Shown: positions 9,641-21,937, numbered from the stretch's first letter. The stretch: 64,000 nucleotides of DNA from Acanthosepion lycidas (GCA_963932145.1 OZ010571.1:116019906-116083905), one strand, 5' to 3'. Translations and numbers: made by a program. The notes: generated from the sequence alone by a model not told the origin.

Positions 9641-10300
9641 GTGTAAAAGAGTGAGAAAAATGAGACTGGCGGAGTTTGAGCAAAGAACAAAAAAAGAAAC
9701 AGGGTTCAAGAATACAGAAGATTGGTGGTTGACGATGCATTAAAACTGTAAAGTTGTAGTCTTAAAGGAAATCCTAGACCGTTAGGGACTTTAACAGGTG
9801 ACAAAGAGAGAAAATAATCTATTATATTAGACACGACTTTCTCATCAAGAGAAGTCAGTAGCAAAACGGTGAAAGCAAGTTGCCAATCAAGTAGCACGCT
9901 TAAATACATGTGATCGGACAACAAGTTAAAAAGTTTATCATGGTGTTGGCATGCAGAAAAAAATTATCTAGGGTGATTAAATGAAAGAAGCTTTTTTGTG
10001 GAAGCATTACCATTTACATGTCATTTCATGTCCCAATTAACCACAGATTGGTGACCCATTTCAATAGTTATCAGGTTTCCATATTTGTGTCTACCGTATT
10101 TGCTACTTAGGCAGATGAAACTGGTCGTATCATCTTTATAATTACCTAGTGGCGAGCTAATGACATCGAAAAGATCATTGATCAATATCAGAAACGGCGT
10201 AGGCCCAAGTATATAGACCTGTGGTCTCCCAAGTTTGTATGATGTGATCTGGAAATGTGTCCGTTCAAGACGATATACTATTAGTTAGGAACACTATTAG
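9640..10300 (-). pseudogene. CR1/Jockey-type LINE reverse transcriptase fragment
   Basis: The minus strand at about 10245-10115 reads in one frame SYKLGRPQV, ILGPTPFLILINDLFD, then NYKDDTTSF. These correspond to the RT blocks G.PQGS.LGP.LFL.YINDL and YADDT of Jockey/CR1-type LINEs, so the catalytic pair DD is still visible (YKDD). Downstream, down to about 9700, weaker similarity to the thumb region continues in a 72-codon frame (9706-9924). Surrounding stops show it is dead. Confidence 0.75.
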
Positions 10301-10309
10301 TTAGGAACG

Positions 10310-11285
10310 ATTGAATAAATCCAATATTAGTCCTGTGACACTGTACTGGATAAAGGATTTCTTTGAATAGATAATACATTTTGATTACAGAAAAATAATA
10401 GGGGATTCACCTCCATAGATGCAGCATAGCGATTCCAAGTTATAAAGGCCCGAATTGATTGACTTATGAAAAGATCACATCTAACCATTTGCCATGAAAA
10501 TAGTAACAGGTGAACAACTAACTTGCAACGTTACGCATGCGGGAAAGTGTTTCCTGAGTGGAAAACATTTCATTATCTATAAGACCTCAAATAATGCATG
10601 TAAAAGTATCAATTCAAAAAAGTCATGGCAAAATTAATCCATTAATAGTCTGTTTTGGGCGTAAAATAATTTTCTGTTATTTTGGATACGGTTTTATTCG
10701 TGTACTCTCGTACTGGACGAAGCAGAAATAGCAAATATCCAAGTGATCAGCAGACATAATTTACGCACTTACAATTATATATTTCAAGTACATCAGAAAT
10801 AGGAATACATTTAGGGAAGTATTCATAGAATATATCAGTATTCATTGGCTAGATTTCTTTAATGAATAAGAGGGATATGTTTGCAAATCGTATTTCAGAC
10901 GCATGAGAAAATTAACGTTAAGTGGAAAATTATAGGTTATTATAGAGGGAAGAAAAAACTCTGTTCCACGTTTTATGTGTTTATATAATAGGAGTAAATA
11001 TTATATTTCAGTCTCTTTATTTCGCCAACAGATTTTTTCAGTCACTTCCGAAAAGTAATTTATGCTAAAAAGCATTCCAGATAAACAGTTAATATACAAG
11101 TAATTTTATCGATCGTGGTACATAAACATGTACTAATATAATTTAATCTAATTTCAGTTTCTCCTCCATTTTACCAACAAAGTTGCAAACGTTTTCACTT
11201 TACCAATTTCTATAAGTTTTTACTGAAATAGCTTACATTAAACTTACTGCATAACTGTCAGTTTTAAATCGATACAGAATTAGAC

Positions 11286-11288
<3 letters not shown>
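10310..11288. other. AT-rich DNA, nothing recognised
   Basis: A 15-bp tandem duplication (ctattagttaggaac) lies at about 10269-10302, just before this stretch. Nothing else is supported. Confidence 0.4.

Positions 11289-11379
<91 letters not shown>
11289..11379. repeat. (TA)n microsatellite
   Basis: About 45 TA units. Confidence 0.95.
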
Positions 11380-11380
<1 letters not shown>

Positions 11381-12736
11381 CAGATACTGTTTATGCATAT
11401 TTGATCCAGGTAGATTTACACTTTCTATTTTAAAACGTTTAAACGAACAGATAAATCAAATATTCAGATTATATTTAAATGGAATTATGTTCTAATCCTT
11501 AAATTCTGGAATCTATTGAGTATCTGTCAACAAGTTTATTTCTCTTATTTGTTTTGGGGTTATTTATAGCAATTTTACTAATTATTCAACCTCGTATCAT
11601 TTGAATCTTGGACATTTCAGTAGCTGATTTATTTGGCTCACCGTCAAATGATGTATTATCGGGAAAGCCAATATCTATTCAAAATCATGGCCATAAAAAT
11701 CAAAATGCACATTTTTTAGCGAATTGGTGAATTTCTGTTTATGTATTTGTTTCCACTTCGTCAGGATATAGTTATTGTTTTAATTCTTCAGTTAAAAAGA
11801 AATATTCCTATCAGAACTATGACTACCAAATAATGTTAGGAAGACATTATCCTGAAGATTGTAGACTCCTAGACAATGAAATAAACGAAAACTGGAGGAA
11901 ATTATTATTCCTTAAATGTAAGAATACCGTATGTTTATTGAATTTCAAAATGCACGGTAGAAAGGGCATGCTACGAATTGTAGATTACAAATGATCCACA
12001 GAACTACGATGGCTACAGAATTGTGGAAAACCATGATCGCTTGCGACGTGAACGCACACGACACTTAACGTTTGCACTAAGTAGCCTCCATAATCATGTA
12101 TTTTCGATTACGTAAACAGTTATATCTAATAAATGAACTATTATATAACTCGTATGATAAATTATGTCCAGCACCCTGTATATTTAAATAAATGAATCTG
12201 TCTCGCCTTTACATCTGCGACACAATATGTTCTTTATTCCATGTATAATTAATGAAAATGGTATCATTTGTGTAATCTATATAATGATAGTTGACGTCGT
12301 GCAATTGTTTAATCACGTCGCGACTTACTGGCTCGTGATATATTTTTGAAAGCTTTTTGAACACATTGTATTGTCAAAATTAACGAAAAGATTTTAGCAT
12401 ACGAATATACGATATGAATTCTTTATCATTAAGAAATGAATATTAACCATTGGGACAACGATATCTCTACTAATTTACAAACTTGTATTCTGGTGTCGCG
12501 TGAAAACAGTTCAATGTGTAAAAAGTAAAAAAAAAAAAGAAACTAATCAATTCTATCTTCAGAGAAAGTAGATATTCGATTTGAAGAATATATGTTTCAT
12601 GTGAGACGCGAGTCTCTCGAGTAGAGAGTTTTTTTTCTGAGGTCTTCGAAGAAGTAATGAATATTACAGACAACCAAACGAACATGTTACAAAAATATTC
12701 ATCGACAATTATGTTATATTATATATTCATAATTTG

Positions 12737-12740
<4 letters not shown>
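11380..12740. other. AT-rich DNA, nothing recognised
   Basis: No coding or structured element could be supported on either strand. Confidence 0.4.

Positions 12741-12818
<78 letters not shown>
12741..12818. repeat. (TA)n microsatellite
   Basis: About 39 TA units. The right flank (12819-13050) is richer in GC than its surroundings and may be an unidentified repeat. Confidence 0.95.
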
Positions 12819-12821
<3 letters not shown>

Positions 12822-13909
12822 ACCGAGGCACTGGTCACGACAACCTTAACGCAAGAAGACAAATAAAAAATTTAGCACCCAAAAACTTTTGCAGGGAAGA
12901 GTAGCTGCGGTAAAGTATGGAGATCGTGATTACGCAAGAGCGAGGCGTTCTTGGAAAGTTTCTGAACCGGATTTTAATAACCCTAGGACCGAACCCCCAC
13001 CACATTACATGTGTAGATTGCGTTGATCCCGTCTCAACTTCACGAAAATTTATTTTTAAATATTTTTTTTTCTATTTTTATATAGTGTTCGCTAAGACGA
13101 AAATTCATAATCCGTTGTAAGAGAGAATGCGAGTTTTGTTCTCCAGATGATTATGCACAGCATGCAGGGGAATTGATAAGAAATGTAGAAAATGCAAAGC
13201 TACATCTTCTTTTCCTTGCTTTTGAATTTAATTACAACATTTAGCGCCGGACAACAGAAGTTAAAAATAATTTCATGAGTCTATTACAACAGAGTTGCGT
13301 CAAGAACTTTACTTGAACTACATTAAAAATATCATTGTTTCTACTCGGCTAGTTACTCATTAAGCCAGCTTGTAGCTTGTAGCATGTATTACGTGTGTCA
13401 TTTGAATTAAGCCTATATATTGTATTACCGTCACCTATCCAACAAGAATATATTTCATGTCATGAGTTTACATAAATATGTTACAGCTGTTTTTTGATAA
13501 ATAATATGAGTTCTCATTTCAAAGAAGTATGAAAATATAATGATCAATTAAAATCCAAAACAATCCGTTCCTAATTGTACAATCCATAACTTTTCCTTCG
13601 TCAAAGAACAATTCAAATTACAGTGGACAATGATAATTGATGCGCTCATGTATTTTCATATTTCTTATAAGCAACCATATCAATAGCAAAAAGAACAAAA
13701 CATATATTTTTATGATTAAAAATTTGACTTATATATTTCTAAATGATATTAGTCATTTTTTTTAAATCCTACGAACCCGGAACAACCATCAATAAAAATG
13801 AAGCTAAATGTCCCCCACTATGGTAAACTTATTTTCCTTTCCTGACTTTTTAATTATTCCAGTCTAGTATAACATTTCGACTTTATACTTGTTTTTTGTA
13901 AAAATTAAT

Positions 13910-13911
<2 letters not shown>
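12819..13911. other. Unassigned DNA
   Basis: 12819-13050 has a mixed composition suggesting an old repeat, but I cannot name it. The rest is AT-rich without signals. Confidence 0.35.
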
Positions 13912-14004
<93 letters not shown>

Positions 14005-14017
14005 GTGTGTGTGTGTT
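13912..14017. repeat. (TA)n(TG)n compound microsatellite
   Basis: TA run followed by a TG run with a few TATG interruptions. On the minus strand it lies 26 nt beyond the hammerhead-like core at 14044-14081. Confidence 0.95.
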
Positions 14018-14043
14018 AAAAATATTTAGACGCTGCATAGAAA

Positions 14044-14081
14044 CACGACCGCGGTTTCGACCGCCAAGAGATTTTCAGTTC
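14044..14081 (-). ncRNA. Hammerhead-like core, decayed
   Basis: The minus strand reads CTGAAAA, then a short stem II ending in GGTC, GAAA, and a minimal stem III CC-GC-GG followed by TC (a GUC cleavage triplet). The second half of the core (GA) is mutated to AA, and stem I is not well paired. It is recognisable mainly because the related locus at 17538-17577 shares flanks and layout. Confidence 0.45.
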
Positions 14082-14089
14082 CTTAATAG

Positions 14090-16507
14090 TGCGAATTATG
14101 TTGGAAAAAAATTGTTATTCAGCCTTTTATAAATAAATAGATCACATTTATTTTTGGTTAGTTACTAAAATAAAAATAAAAAATTAAGTAATTTTCAATT
14201 AAATTTTATTAAAGGAACAAACTATAGCGAGCCTTTTTTTTTCGAATGTTCATTCAAACAAACTATATTTAATTTCATAAAAAATGTTCAACACGACTAA
14301 TGTTGTTCGTAAGTAATGTCTGTCACTGCTAATTTTTGCAACTGAAGTCTTTTCGGGGTTTTTTTTCAAATAAAATATAACTTAAAATTTAAATGTAAAA
14401 CGAAATTCTCAATATATTTTTCCACTCTCTTTCAAGACAGAAATTGACTGCTAGCTATAGTTTTTCCTTGAAAAAATGATTAACTTAAATATATTTAAAT
14501 ATACCTTAATTTAAGTTTATTAACTTTTTATTAATATTAATTGGAAAAATGCTTAATGACGTTTTGTCTATGTTCGATTTGTTTGGAAGCAACATTAACG
14601 GCGTATCTATGCTAGAATTTAAATCGAAAATGTTTGAATAAAAATAGGAGGAAGCTCATCCCCCTAATACCCTCTCGATCGTGGTATTGGTATTATGGTA
14701 TTTTCCTAAATTTAGTTATTTTGTAACAAACCATATAAAAACAAAGATGTTTATTTTTTATGTCTATATCATTTATAATGATTGTAAATGCACTAGTCTA
14801 ATCGAAATAGACCTTTTTACTTTTAACAAATTCTCTTCCCAGGTAAATATATGTTACATCTTTCAAGCTGTATACAGCTCACGGGTCCATGTTCATTTGG
14901 TTATTCAAGGTACAATCAATGTTGCCTTGTGATGGGCAATAAAAAGCGATATTACATGAGGACATTTCAAAATTGAAATACAAATATTTATGAGGTAAAC
15001 TAATGAATAATTTTAAAAAAATACATGCAATTATCTTTTTAAATTTTGGGTCGTGTATAATTTCTTAGGTTTCAATAAAAACAGACTGTTCACCAACAAA
15101 TATCTTATTTCAACAGGGAATGTTGCATTCAATTAATTGCAAGTAGTTAAATACGAAAACTTATAAAATTTTACGTAAATATTTAAATGTGTATTTATAT
15201 CACGCGTTGAGTAAAACATGTTGTGAAAGTTTATATTCCGCTTTAGATGATTCTTAAATCGTTATCAATGTTTAAGCGAAGAAAGCAACCGTTTCGGAAA
15301 CATTACAAAATTTAACGATATGAAAATCGACAATTTCTTTACCCAGCGAAAGAAGAAAATGTCATTTTAATTCACCTCACCAGCTTTTACAAATCCGTCA
15401 TCTTCATGCAATTCTCTGGTTTCTCCAAGCATTTCAAATTGCCAACGAATAAACAAATAACAATATCTGAACGCTACATTAAAGCTGCGATTGAAAATGC
15501 TTATTTACAACGTAGAAAAAATCTATCAAAAAATGTAATATATAAATCAATTTCGGTTTTACTTTAAAACAAAGGTCTATAAAAATTAATAGAATTCTGA
15601 ATACTTATTATTATATAAAGATTAATAAAAATGTTAAATCATTTCACCTCAAGCAATGCTATATACTACTAGCATGCTTAGGTGGCTAAGAGTGAAATAA
15701 ATATTAAAGTAGATAGCAAAAAAAGAAGTGAGATCTTGTAGAAAGAAAGTGAAGTTCAATTTACCATTAACATTCTGAAGATAGATGTTGGCAGGAAGGC
15801 GGGAAACCGGGAGTTATTTTCAAAAGCGATAAATTCGGAAAAAATTTTCTATTTGTATGGTACATACGGATGCAAATAACAATTTCAGAAGGGAAATTAT
15901 GAGATATAAATCACAATCAGATACTTTCTTTAAATTCAAAATGTCCATTTACCAAATAAAATTCATGAGAATATGCTCACAGAGAAATCACATTGATTCA
16001 TACACTAATTAATTAATTAAAGAAAGCATTTTTAATAAATGCCAGGAGATAAATAACAATTAAAAAAAGATAATAATATTTCATCTTAGTTGCTTTCCTA
16101 AGTCATCCCTTAACAAAGTTAAGTTATTTCAAAAATAAATTAATTGTGCTTTCTGACAGTATAACAAATATTACATCAAAATAAAAGTAGTTTTATAGTT
16201 GTTCTACAAATATCATAATATAGCATTTCTAGCGCTTATATCAATTTGAAAAGTATTATGAATGATAAAGACTGTAAAATTAAAATAAATACAGGACGAG
16301 AATATCTTAAAATGGACTGATATGAATAATATAATGTATGGAAAGGCCGGAGTATTTTCATAATCGAGATTCCGAGGCTAAAGTCGTCTTTTCCGAATGG
16401 GGTAATGAATGGGAAAATAGATAATTTAAGCGATCAACATTATTAAGGATAGAACCTGACGCAATGTTGAACCAAAAATTGCACGCGTAACCTCAGAATA
16501 TCACATA

Positions 16508-16510
<3 letters not shown>
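14090..16510. other. AT-rich DNA, nothing recognised
   Basis: About 2.4 kb without a recognisable gene or element. Open frames here (e.g. 14681-14932 +) have no domain signature. Confidence 0.4.

Positions 16511-16579
<69 letters not shown>
16511..16579. repeat. (TA)n microsatellite
   Basis: First of four TA tracts spaced closely between 16.5 and 16.9 kb. Confidence 0.95.
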
Positions 16580-16583
<4 letters not shown>

Positions 16584-16626
16584 CAACGTGTACGAATAAA
16601 GTACGCTTCCAACATTTTTGTAATAA

Positions 16627-16662
<36 letters not shown>

Positions 16663-16699
16663 CAATGAGAAAGAATAGAGTACATATCCAACATTTTTG

Positions 16700-16738
<39 letters not shown>
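16579..16738. repeat. Tandem duplication of a unique spacer plus TA tract
   Basis: A ~48-bp spacer (16580-16628) recurs at 16659-16703; both contain ccaacatttttg and end in a TA run (16629-16658 and 16703-16738). The unit of about 79 bp has been duplicated as a whole. Confidence 0.75.
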
Positions 16739-16740
<2 letters not shown>

Positions 16741-16800
16741 GACTGCACACACTAATATATACACATGCGCGTGTGCGCACGCATAGACGCAGAGAGAGAC

Positions 16801-16806
16801 ACACAA

Positions 16807-16882
<76 letters not shown>
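16801..16882. repeat. (CA)n(TA)n microsatellite
   Basis: CA run followed by a long TA run. The preceding 60 bp is a degenerate CA/CG/GA stretch. Confidence 0.95.
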
Positions 16883-16884
<2 letters not shown>

Positions 16885-17537
16885 CCTTCGAAATAGACAC
16901 TTTTGGAAAGCGTCACGGCTGTACAATTTACTTAAACGTAATGCATTCAAGATGACCTAAGGTTGCACTAGTAACCTAGCCAATATTATCAAAAGATTAA
17001 TAAAAATTTAAAAAATGTAGAGGGTCTGTGAGGTGGAAATAAGATCCTTTTCAATTGTAGGATACAGAAGTAATTGTGCCTTAAATAGGGTATGTTTTTC
17101 TGAATGGGTATTATATTAAGCCGCGGTACAATATGACAGTGGCAGCGGAAAAATTTGCATTGGTTACAACGAGGGCCTATTTAAAGAGAAATGCTATAAC
17201 CATACCTCGTCATTTAGAACATTAAAGGCAACTTCAATAGGAAGCTGGCGAACTATTATTGGAACTTTAGGAGAAAATTAAAGTCCGATCATTAAGTGGA
17301 GTATTTTACGTAATTGAAAAATTAGGAAAGTGAATTGCTACTCATGTTGGCTGTCACAAAGAGAAGGGTGCTAATGCAACATATAACGCTGGCGCTGAGC
17401 GGTCGAAAGGGAGGTCTGAGATCATGGTTAAATGTAGGCACATCATGAAGTTAAATTTCTGGCCGTACGAACATGGATAAACTTGAAATATTTTTCCTAC
17501 CCTTTATTTCTTCCCACTCGCACTCATTACTTCTAGT
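16883..17537. other. Unassigned DNA
   Basis: Between the microsatellite cluster and the hammerhead-like motif at 17.54 kb. The 17100-17530 part is less AT-biased and, with the ribozyme core at its end, may be the body of a short retroelement; I cannot define its start. Confidence 0.35.
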
Positions 17538-17577
17538 GCCACCTGACAAGAGCTTGGTGGTCGAAACCACGGTAGTG
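17538..17577 (+). ncRNA. Hammerhead-like core
   Basis: CAC (stem I), CTGACAA core (one departure from CUGANGA), a short stem II ending GGTC, GAAA, minimal stem III CC-AC-GG, cleavage triplet GTA, then GTG closing stem I. Flanks match the minus-strand locus at 14044-14081 (tcgcactcatta before it, cagcgtttta after it). A (TA)n tract starts 28 nt downstream. Confidence 0.5.
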
Positions 17578-17605
17578 TTCTGATCAGCGTTTTATCTTTT
17601 TAAGG

Positions 17606-17652
<47 letters not shown>
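17606..17652. repeat. (TA)n microsatellite
   Basis: Starts 28 nt 3' of the hammerhead-like core at 17538-17577. Confidence 0.95.
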
Positions 17653-17655
<3 letters not shown>

Positions 17656-17705
17656 TATCTAGAGAATTATAACTGAAGGTCAATTCTAAAGAGGAAAATT
17701 CTGCT

Positions 17706-17777
<72 letters not shown>

Positions 17778-17812
17778 CTTTATGTATGCATATCTAGATG
17801 AATGTTAACTGA
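17652..17812. repeat. Duplicated spacer flanking a TA tract
   Basis: The motif atgcatatctagaKgaat...taactgaaggtc occurs at 17651-17682 and again at 17786-17817, each time directly after a TA run (17606-17652 and 17709-17776). Confidence 0.7.
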
Positions 17813-18649
17813 AGGTCTATATCAATTATGATGATGCTAAATAGAACAGGCTAATCGAAAGAAACACCGGGTTGCCTTATTATCGAACTTGAAGCCTGGC
17901 GCCATTTGGAGCAAATGATCTAATCTAAATTGACAGATGCAATTTCCGTTGTAGTAGAATCTAGCTTGTCTCTACAATTGATTAGTTCCATTTGTAAATT
18001 GAATTTCTGTTTGGATATCTTTCCAAAGATTCTGATTTACTTTAGCCTCAGACGAGATCCTGTTCCAAACACTGAAGTATTTCTGCTAATATATGAATGT
18101 TAAATTGTTTCTTCGTATATCTGATACTGGCCTTTCAATGTAGCTTTCACTTTTGGATTCATCGCGCAGCTAGATTATTTCAAAATCTTTGATTTTTGAG
18201 CGTCAATATCGATGATTTATTGCCTGTCTTGCATAGCCTACAAATTAGAAATGGCAACACACTAAATATGCATAGGGAAATATTTCAATACACAATTGAA
18301 TTTCACGTTTCTGTTGCTAATCAGATGTGAGAGTTTTGGCTCCATTTAGTTTGGTATTGGTGAATTCAAAACCAAAACTTTTATATATTAAGAACTTTAA
18401 TCTCCAAATTATCTAAAATCACAATTCCTAAATACCATCAATGAAAGTGTTTGATACTAAACACTGAATGTTGCTTTGTCTCTGCTTTTAAGGATTGAGA
18501 ATTTATCATTATTTACATTATTTTCACTCGGATTCTTTCCCGCTTACTTGGTTTTATGATCGTAATATTTTAGCCTCTGTGATTTCCAAACTTACTAATA
18601 TGCCTGAAGACCTTGATCACCTTCAGGAAATTTAGAGCAATAGAGCACA
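17777..18649. other. AT-rich DNA, nothing recognised
   Basis: After the duplicated spacer no further feature is supported up to the solo LTR. Confidence 0.4.
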
Positions 18650-18654
18650 CTTTC

Positions 18655-19048
18655 TGTTATGGGACCTTACCCATAATAACATAATGGGCTATTCCATACG
18701 CAATAAATACTGCGCCTCAAGAGGAAGCAGAGAGTTCAGTCTGAAATCTGTAGTGAGGTCCGTCAGGCGTCTGTCAGTCAGTCAGAGCGAGCGAGTCTGT
18801 CAGTCGAGTCAGAGGCAGTCGAAACAGAGTCGCGTTCAGACAATTACTACAAGATATTGGAATAGTGATACTGGTCGAGACTACATTGTTCTCCCTACTA
18901 AACCTGATTGTTCGTACTAACACTTTCTACTTCTATGTATATATTCCTGTATGTAATACATCTGTGTTCTTCCATATACGTGTTAGAGTTCTTCTTTATT
19001 GGTTCTACCTTGGACTGTCACCGTGATACAAGGAACCAGATCATAACA
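18655..19048. mobile_element. Solo LTR (394 bp) with 5-bp target-site duplication
   Basis: Starts TGTTATGG and ends ...ATCATAACA, so the termini are TG...CA with a 7-bp inverted repeat (TGTTATG/CATAACA). CTTTC is repeated directly outside both ends (18650-18654 and 19049-19053), as left by an LTR-retrotransposon integrase. The interior holds a GC-richer GTCAGTCAGTC-type stretch (18755-18835) and a TTTATT near 18998 that may serve in 3' processing. No internal region or second LTR is adjacent, so it arose by LTR-LTR recombination. Orientation and superfamily are not determined. The 78-codon frame at 18684-18920 is not a gene. Confidence 0.85.
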
Positions 19049-19053
19049 CTTTC

Positions 19054-19471
19054 AAAATTGATTAAATCGTTCACTTATTGATATAAAAAAAATTGTGATT
19101 GCTATCCCTGGACCGGATAATGTGCATTTAATTTCAATCTCCATAGGGTGTGAAATAACTGAACAGCACTAAGAATTAAACGATATATCCCTAGACATAA
19201 TTTGTGGAAGCAAAAATCTACCCACGTTGATTACATGAAGGGGTAATTTCATAATTCTCTGAAGGTTATCCAAGTCAAAAAGCATTTGATGAAAACAATG
19301 GGCACAGTGAGTGTTAATAACACAAAATTAATTGTTATGGTACAGGTTAGGACCAAGGAAGAACAACACGAACACAAGAGTAGAAATAACGAAGATATAT
19401 TACACGAAGGTTCGGAAGGTGTTAGTATGACTGTCAGTCTGGTTTGGAGTGAACTACTATCGGTTCGACAC
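19054..19471. other. Unassigned DNA leading into the hairpin array
   Basis: No recognised element. The last ~40 bp (from about 19430) already resembles the end of an array unit, so the array may begin with a degenerate partial unit. Confidence 0.35.
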
Positions 19472-20410
19472 GATTCGATATTTACTTGCCCCCCCCCCAC
19501 GAGGGAAAGATGTGGCACAAGATGTGGCACAAGTTTTACGTGTGTTTTCCGAGACCGTAGGCTCGGCCCAAAATGCCCGTAGAAACTGTAAAAACAGAAT
19601 CGGGTTGGTCAAGCTCCCCGAACGAGACTCTGCCCTTCGGCGTAGCATCGTCCGGGTTCCTCTCTGCTCAGAAGCAGAGAGTTCGATCGTCAAGCCGAAA
19701 CGGCTCGACTCGATTCGATATTTACTTGCCCCACTACGAGGGGAAGATTTGGCACAAAGCCGAGTTTTACGTGGTTTTTCTGAGTTCGTACCCTCGGCCA
19801 AAAAATGCCCGTAGAAACTGTAAAAACAGAATCGGGTTGGTCAACCTCCCCGAACTAAGATCTGACATTTCGGTGGAGCCTCGTCGGAGATCCTCTCTTC
19901 TCAGAAGCAGTGAGTTCTACCGTCAAGCCGAGAAGCTCGGCTTGATTCGGTATCTAGCCCCCCAACGAGGGTTGCATGTGGCACAAGGCCGAGTTTAACG
20001 TGAGTTTCCCGAGCCCGTAGGCTCGGCCAAAAACTGCCCGGAGAACCCGTACAAACGGGATCGGGTTGGTCAACCTCACCGAACGAGACTCTGCCCTTCG
20101 GCGGAACCTCGTCCGGGTTCTTCTCTGCTCAAAGGCAGAGAGTTCGACCGTCATGCTGAGAAGCTCAGCTCGATTCGGTATCTAGCCACCCCACCATAAG
20201 GGTTGCATGTGGCACAAGGCCGAGTTTAACGTGGGTTTCCCGATCCCGTATACTCAGCCAAAAAATGCCCGTAGAACCCGTTTAAACGGATCGGTTTAGT
20301 CAACCTCCCCGAACGAGACTCTGCCCTTCGGCGGAGCCCTGTCCGGGTTCCTCTCTGTTCAGAGGCAGAGATTTCGACCCTCAAGCCGAGAAAATCGGCT
20401 CGATTCGATC
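19472..20410. repeat. GC-rich tandem array of four ~230-bp multi-hairpin units
   Basis: The marker gattcga/gta recurs at 19472, 19712, 19944, 20172 and 20402, giving periods of 240, 232, 228 and 230 bp. In the third unit the hairpins are: CAAGCCGAG-AAG-CTCGGCTTG (19924-19944), CCGAGCC-CGTA-GGCTCGG (20009-20026), CCCGT-ACAA-ACGGG (20046-20059), GGTT-GGTC-AACC (20064-20075), ACGAG...CTCGT enclosing GCC-CTTC-GGC (20083-20112) and CTCTGC...GCAGAG (20123-20140). Paired changes between units keep stems intact. Frames in this region differ by unit and do not look coding. It could be a satellite, part of a transposon, or a repeated structured RNA; I do not recognise the family. Confidence 0.8.
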
Positions 20411-21935
20411 CTCTCTCTTGAGTGGCGTACTATACATAGTGTTAGGAAATGTTCATTGTGTACTTATAGGTAAGGACTTCTGACAGTAATATTAGTCCTT
20501 AATCTAAAGACGTAATTTATCAATGTTTTATTCACATTCTAAAATAACTCATTCGGATTGCGTTCTTCTTTGTATTAACTAAGTTTTTTTGATACGTCTG
20601 ATGCAAATGTATCGACTGAAACATTTTCTTAATGGCTAGAAACATGAATATTTTATTTGGTTGGTTGGATAATAATGTCCGATTTTAAAATCAATTTTAT
20701 TTTTGAATTAGTGTATTTAAACAGCATTTAAATACGTCACAATAGAGAGATGAACATCTCTATATTTCTGCCATCAAGTTGCACGGTTACTTTTTCTTTA
20801 CGATAAGACACCAAATATTTGCTAATAAATATCTTTTCTATGGAATGTCTTTCTGCTTAAATAATTATCAAATACTTGGAAAAAAATGGGTGAAGAATCA
20901 GTGAAATATGGTCGATTCAACAAAGTTTCGTATCCAAAGTCGGTTTGCTTGTACTGTCTATATGTGGGATTGTCAGGAAACAAAATTTCAGATTAACGAT
21001 TGAATACTGCTGGCCGTATTTTACTTAACTGAATTTACTTTTCATCCGGTTCGACAGTGATGCTCTGTTTAGATTCTAGTAATTTGAAATGGGCTACGCC
21101 AAAGTCGGGCCAGTATAAGGTCCTCTTAATCTTCTTTTGGTGAAACTTAAGATTTGAAAACTATACATGACTTTCGTAAGTATCCAAAAATAAATGGTTC
21201 CAATTTCTCAAATGCAGCAACAAACACAGATTCCACTGTTTTCATGTGGAAGACATTTATCGAGTTTCTCTAACTCACTGATTTTCTTCAGAGAATCGGA
21301 TATTGTTGAAATATTGATACCCAATATATTAACTGGGTCTTTTCGAATAGTATTTCCAGATGCTGATTTTGATTTTTCTGATGGACGCCGTTTTACAACT
21401 TGATTTTCATGACGTGTTTCCCACCTACACCAAAATCTGCGTCACACCGTCAGATCACATGTGGATCATTCACCATATTCTCTGTTAATTTTGGTAGTAC
21501 TTTTATATATATGTATCATGACCAAATTTAAACACAGACAAAAGAATAAACGCATTTCTTATGTTTTCATGTATAAAAAGAGGATACGTATTGCTGTAAT
21601 TTAAATTCGAAAAGAAATTAGTATAAAATTAAAAACGCGAATCACTAATCATTAAGAATGTGTAATATTTTTTTGTGTAGCAATTACATTGGAACCCAAA
21701 AGATTTATTCTATGACAGGAATTTATTTTCCAAAAAATATATTATTTAAAATCGTGTATGGTGAATGAATGCTTGGTCAATCTATGCCGACTACTTCCGG
21801 CCTAGTCTGCGACACTTAAAACGCACTTTTTTTGCAGATTTTTTTTTTTTTTTTAAAGTTGACTTGGTTATTTACCTCCAATTTCTAAGCGAAGGGAAAG
21901 CCTCGGAACTCCACTCCACCATTTTCCGAGCTATT
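20411..21935. other. AT-rich DNA, nothing recognised
   Basis: No domain, repeat or structured RNA identified. A 12-T run lies at about 21840. Confidence 0.4.
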
Positions 21936-21937
21936 TA

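Noticed and set aside
12819..13050. Possible LTR or SINE next to a TA tract
   Set aside because: Less AT-rich and oddly composed, but no termini, promoter boxes or second copy in the window.
18684..18920. 78-codon Ser/Arg-rich frame
   Set aside because: Lies wholly inside the solo LTR; such frames are common in GC-richer LTR parts.
19449..19998. Overlapping frames of 93-141 codons on both strands in the hairpin array
   Set aside because: Frames change phase from unit to unit and owe their length to high GC content; the conserved signal is the hairpins, not any one reading frame.
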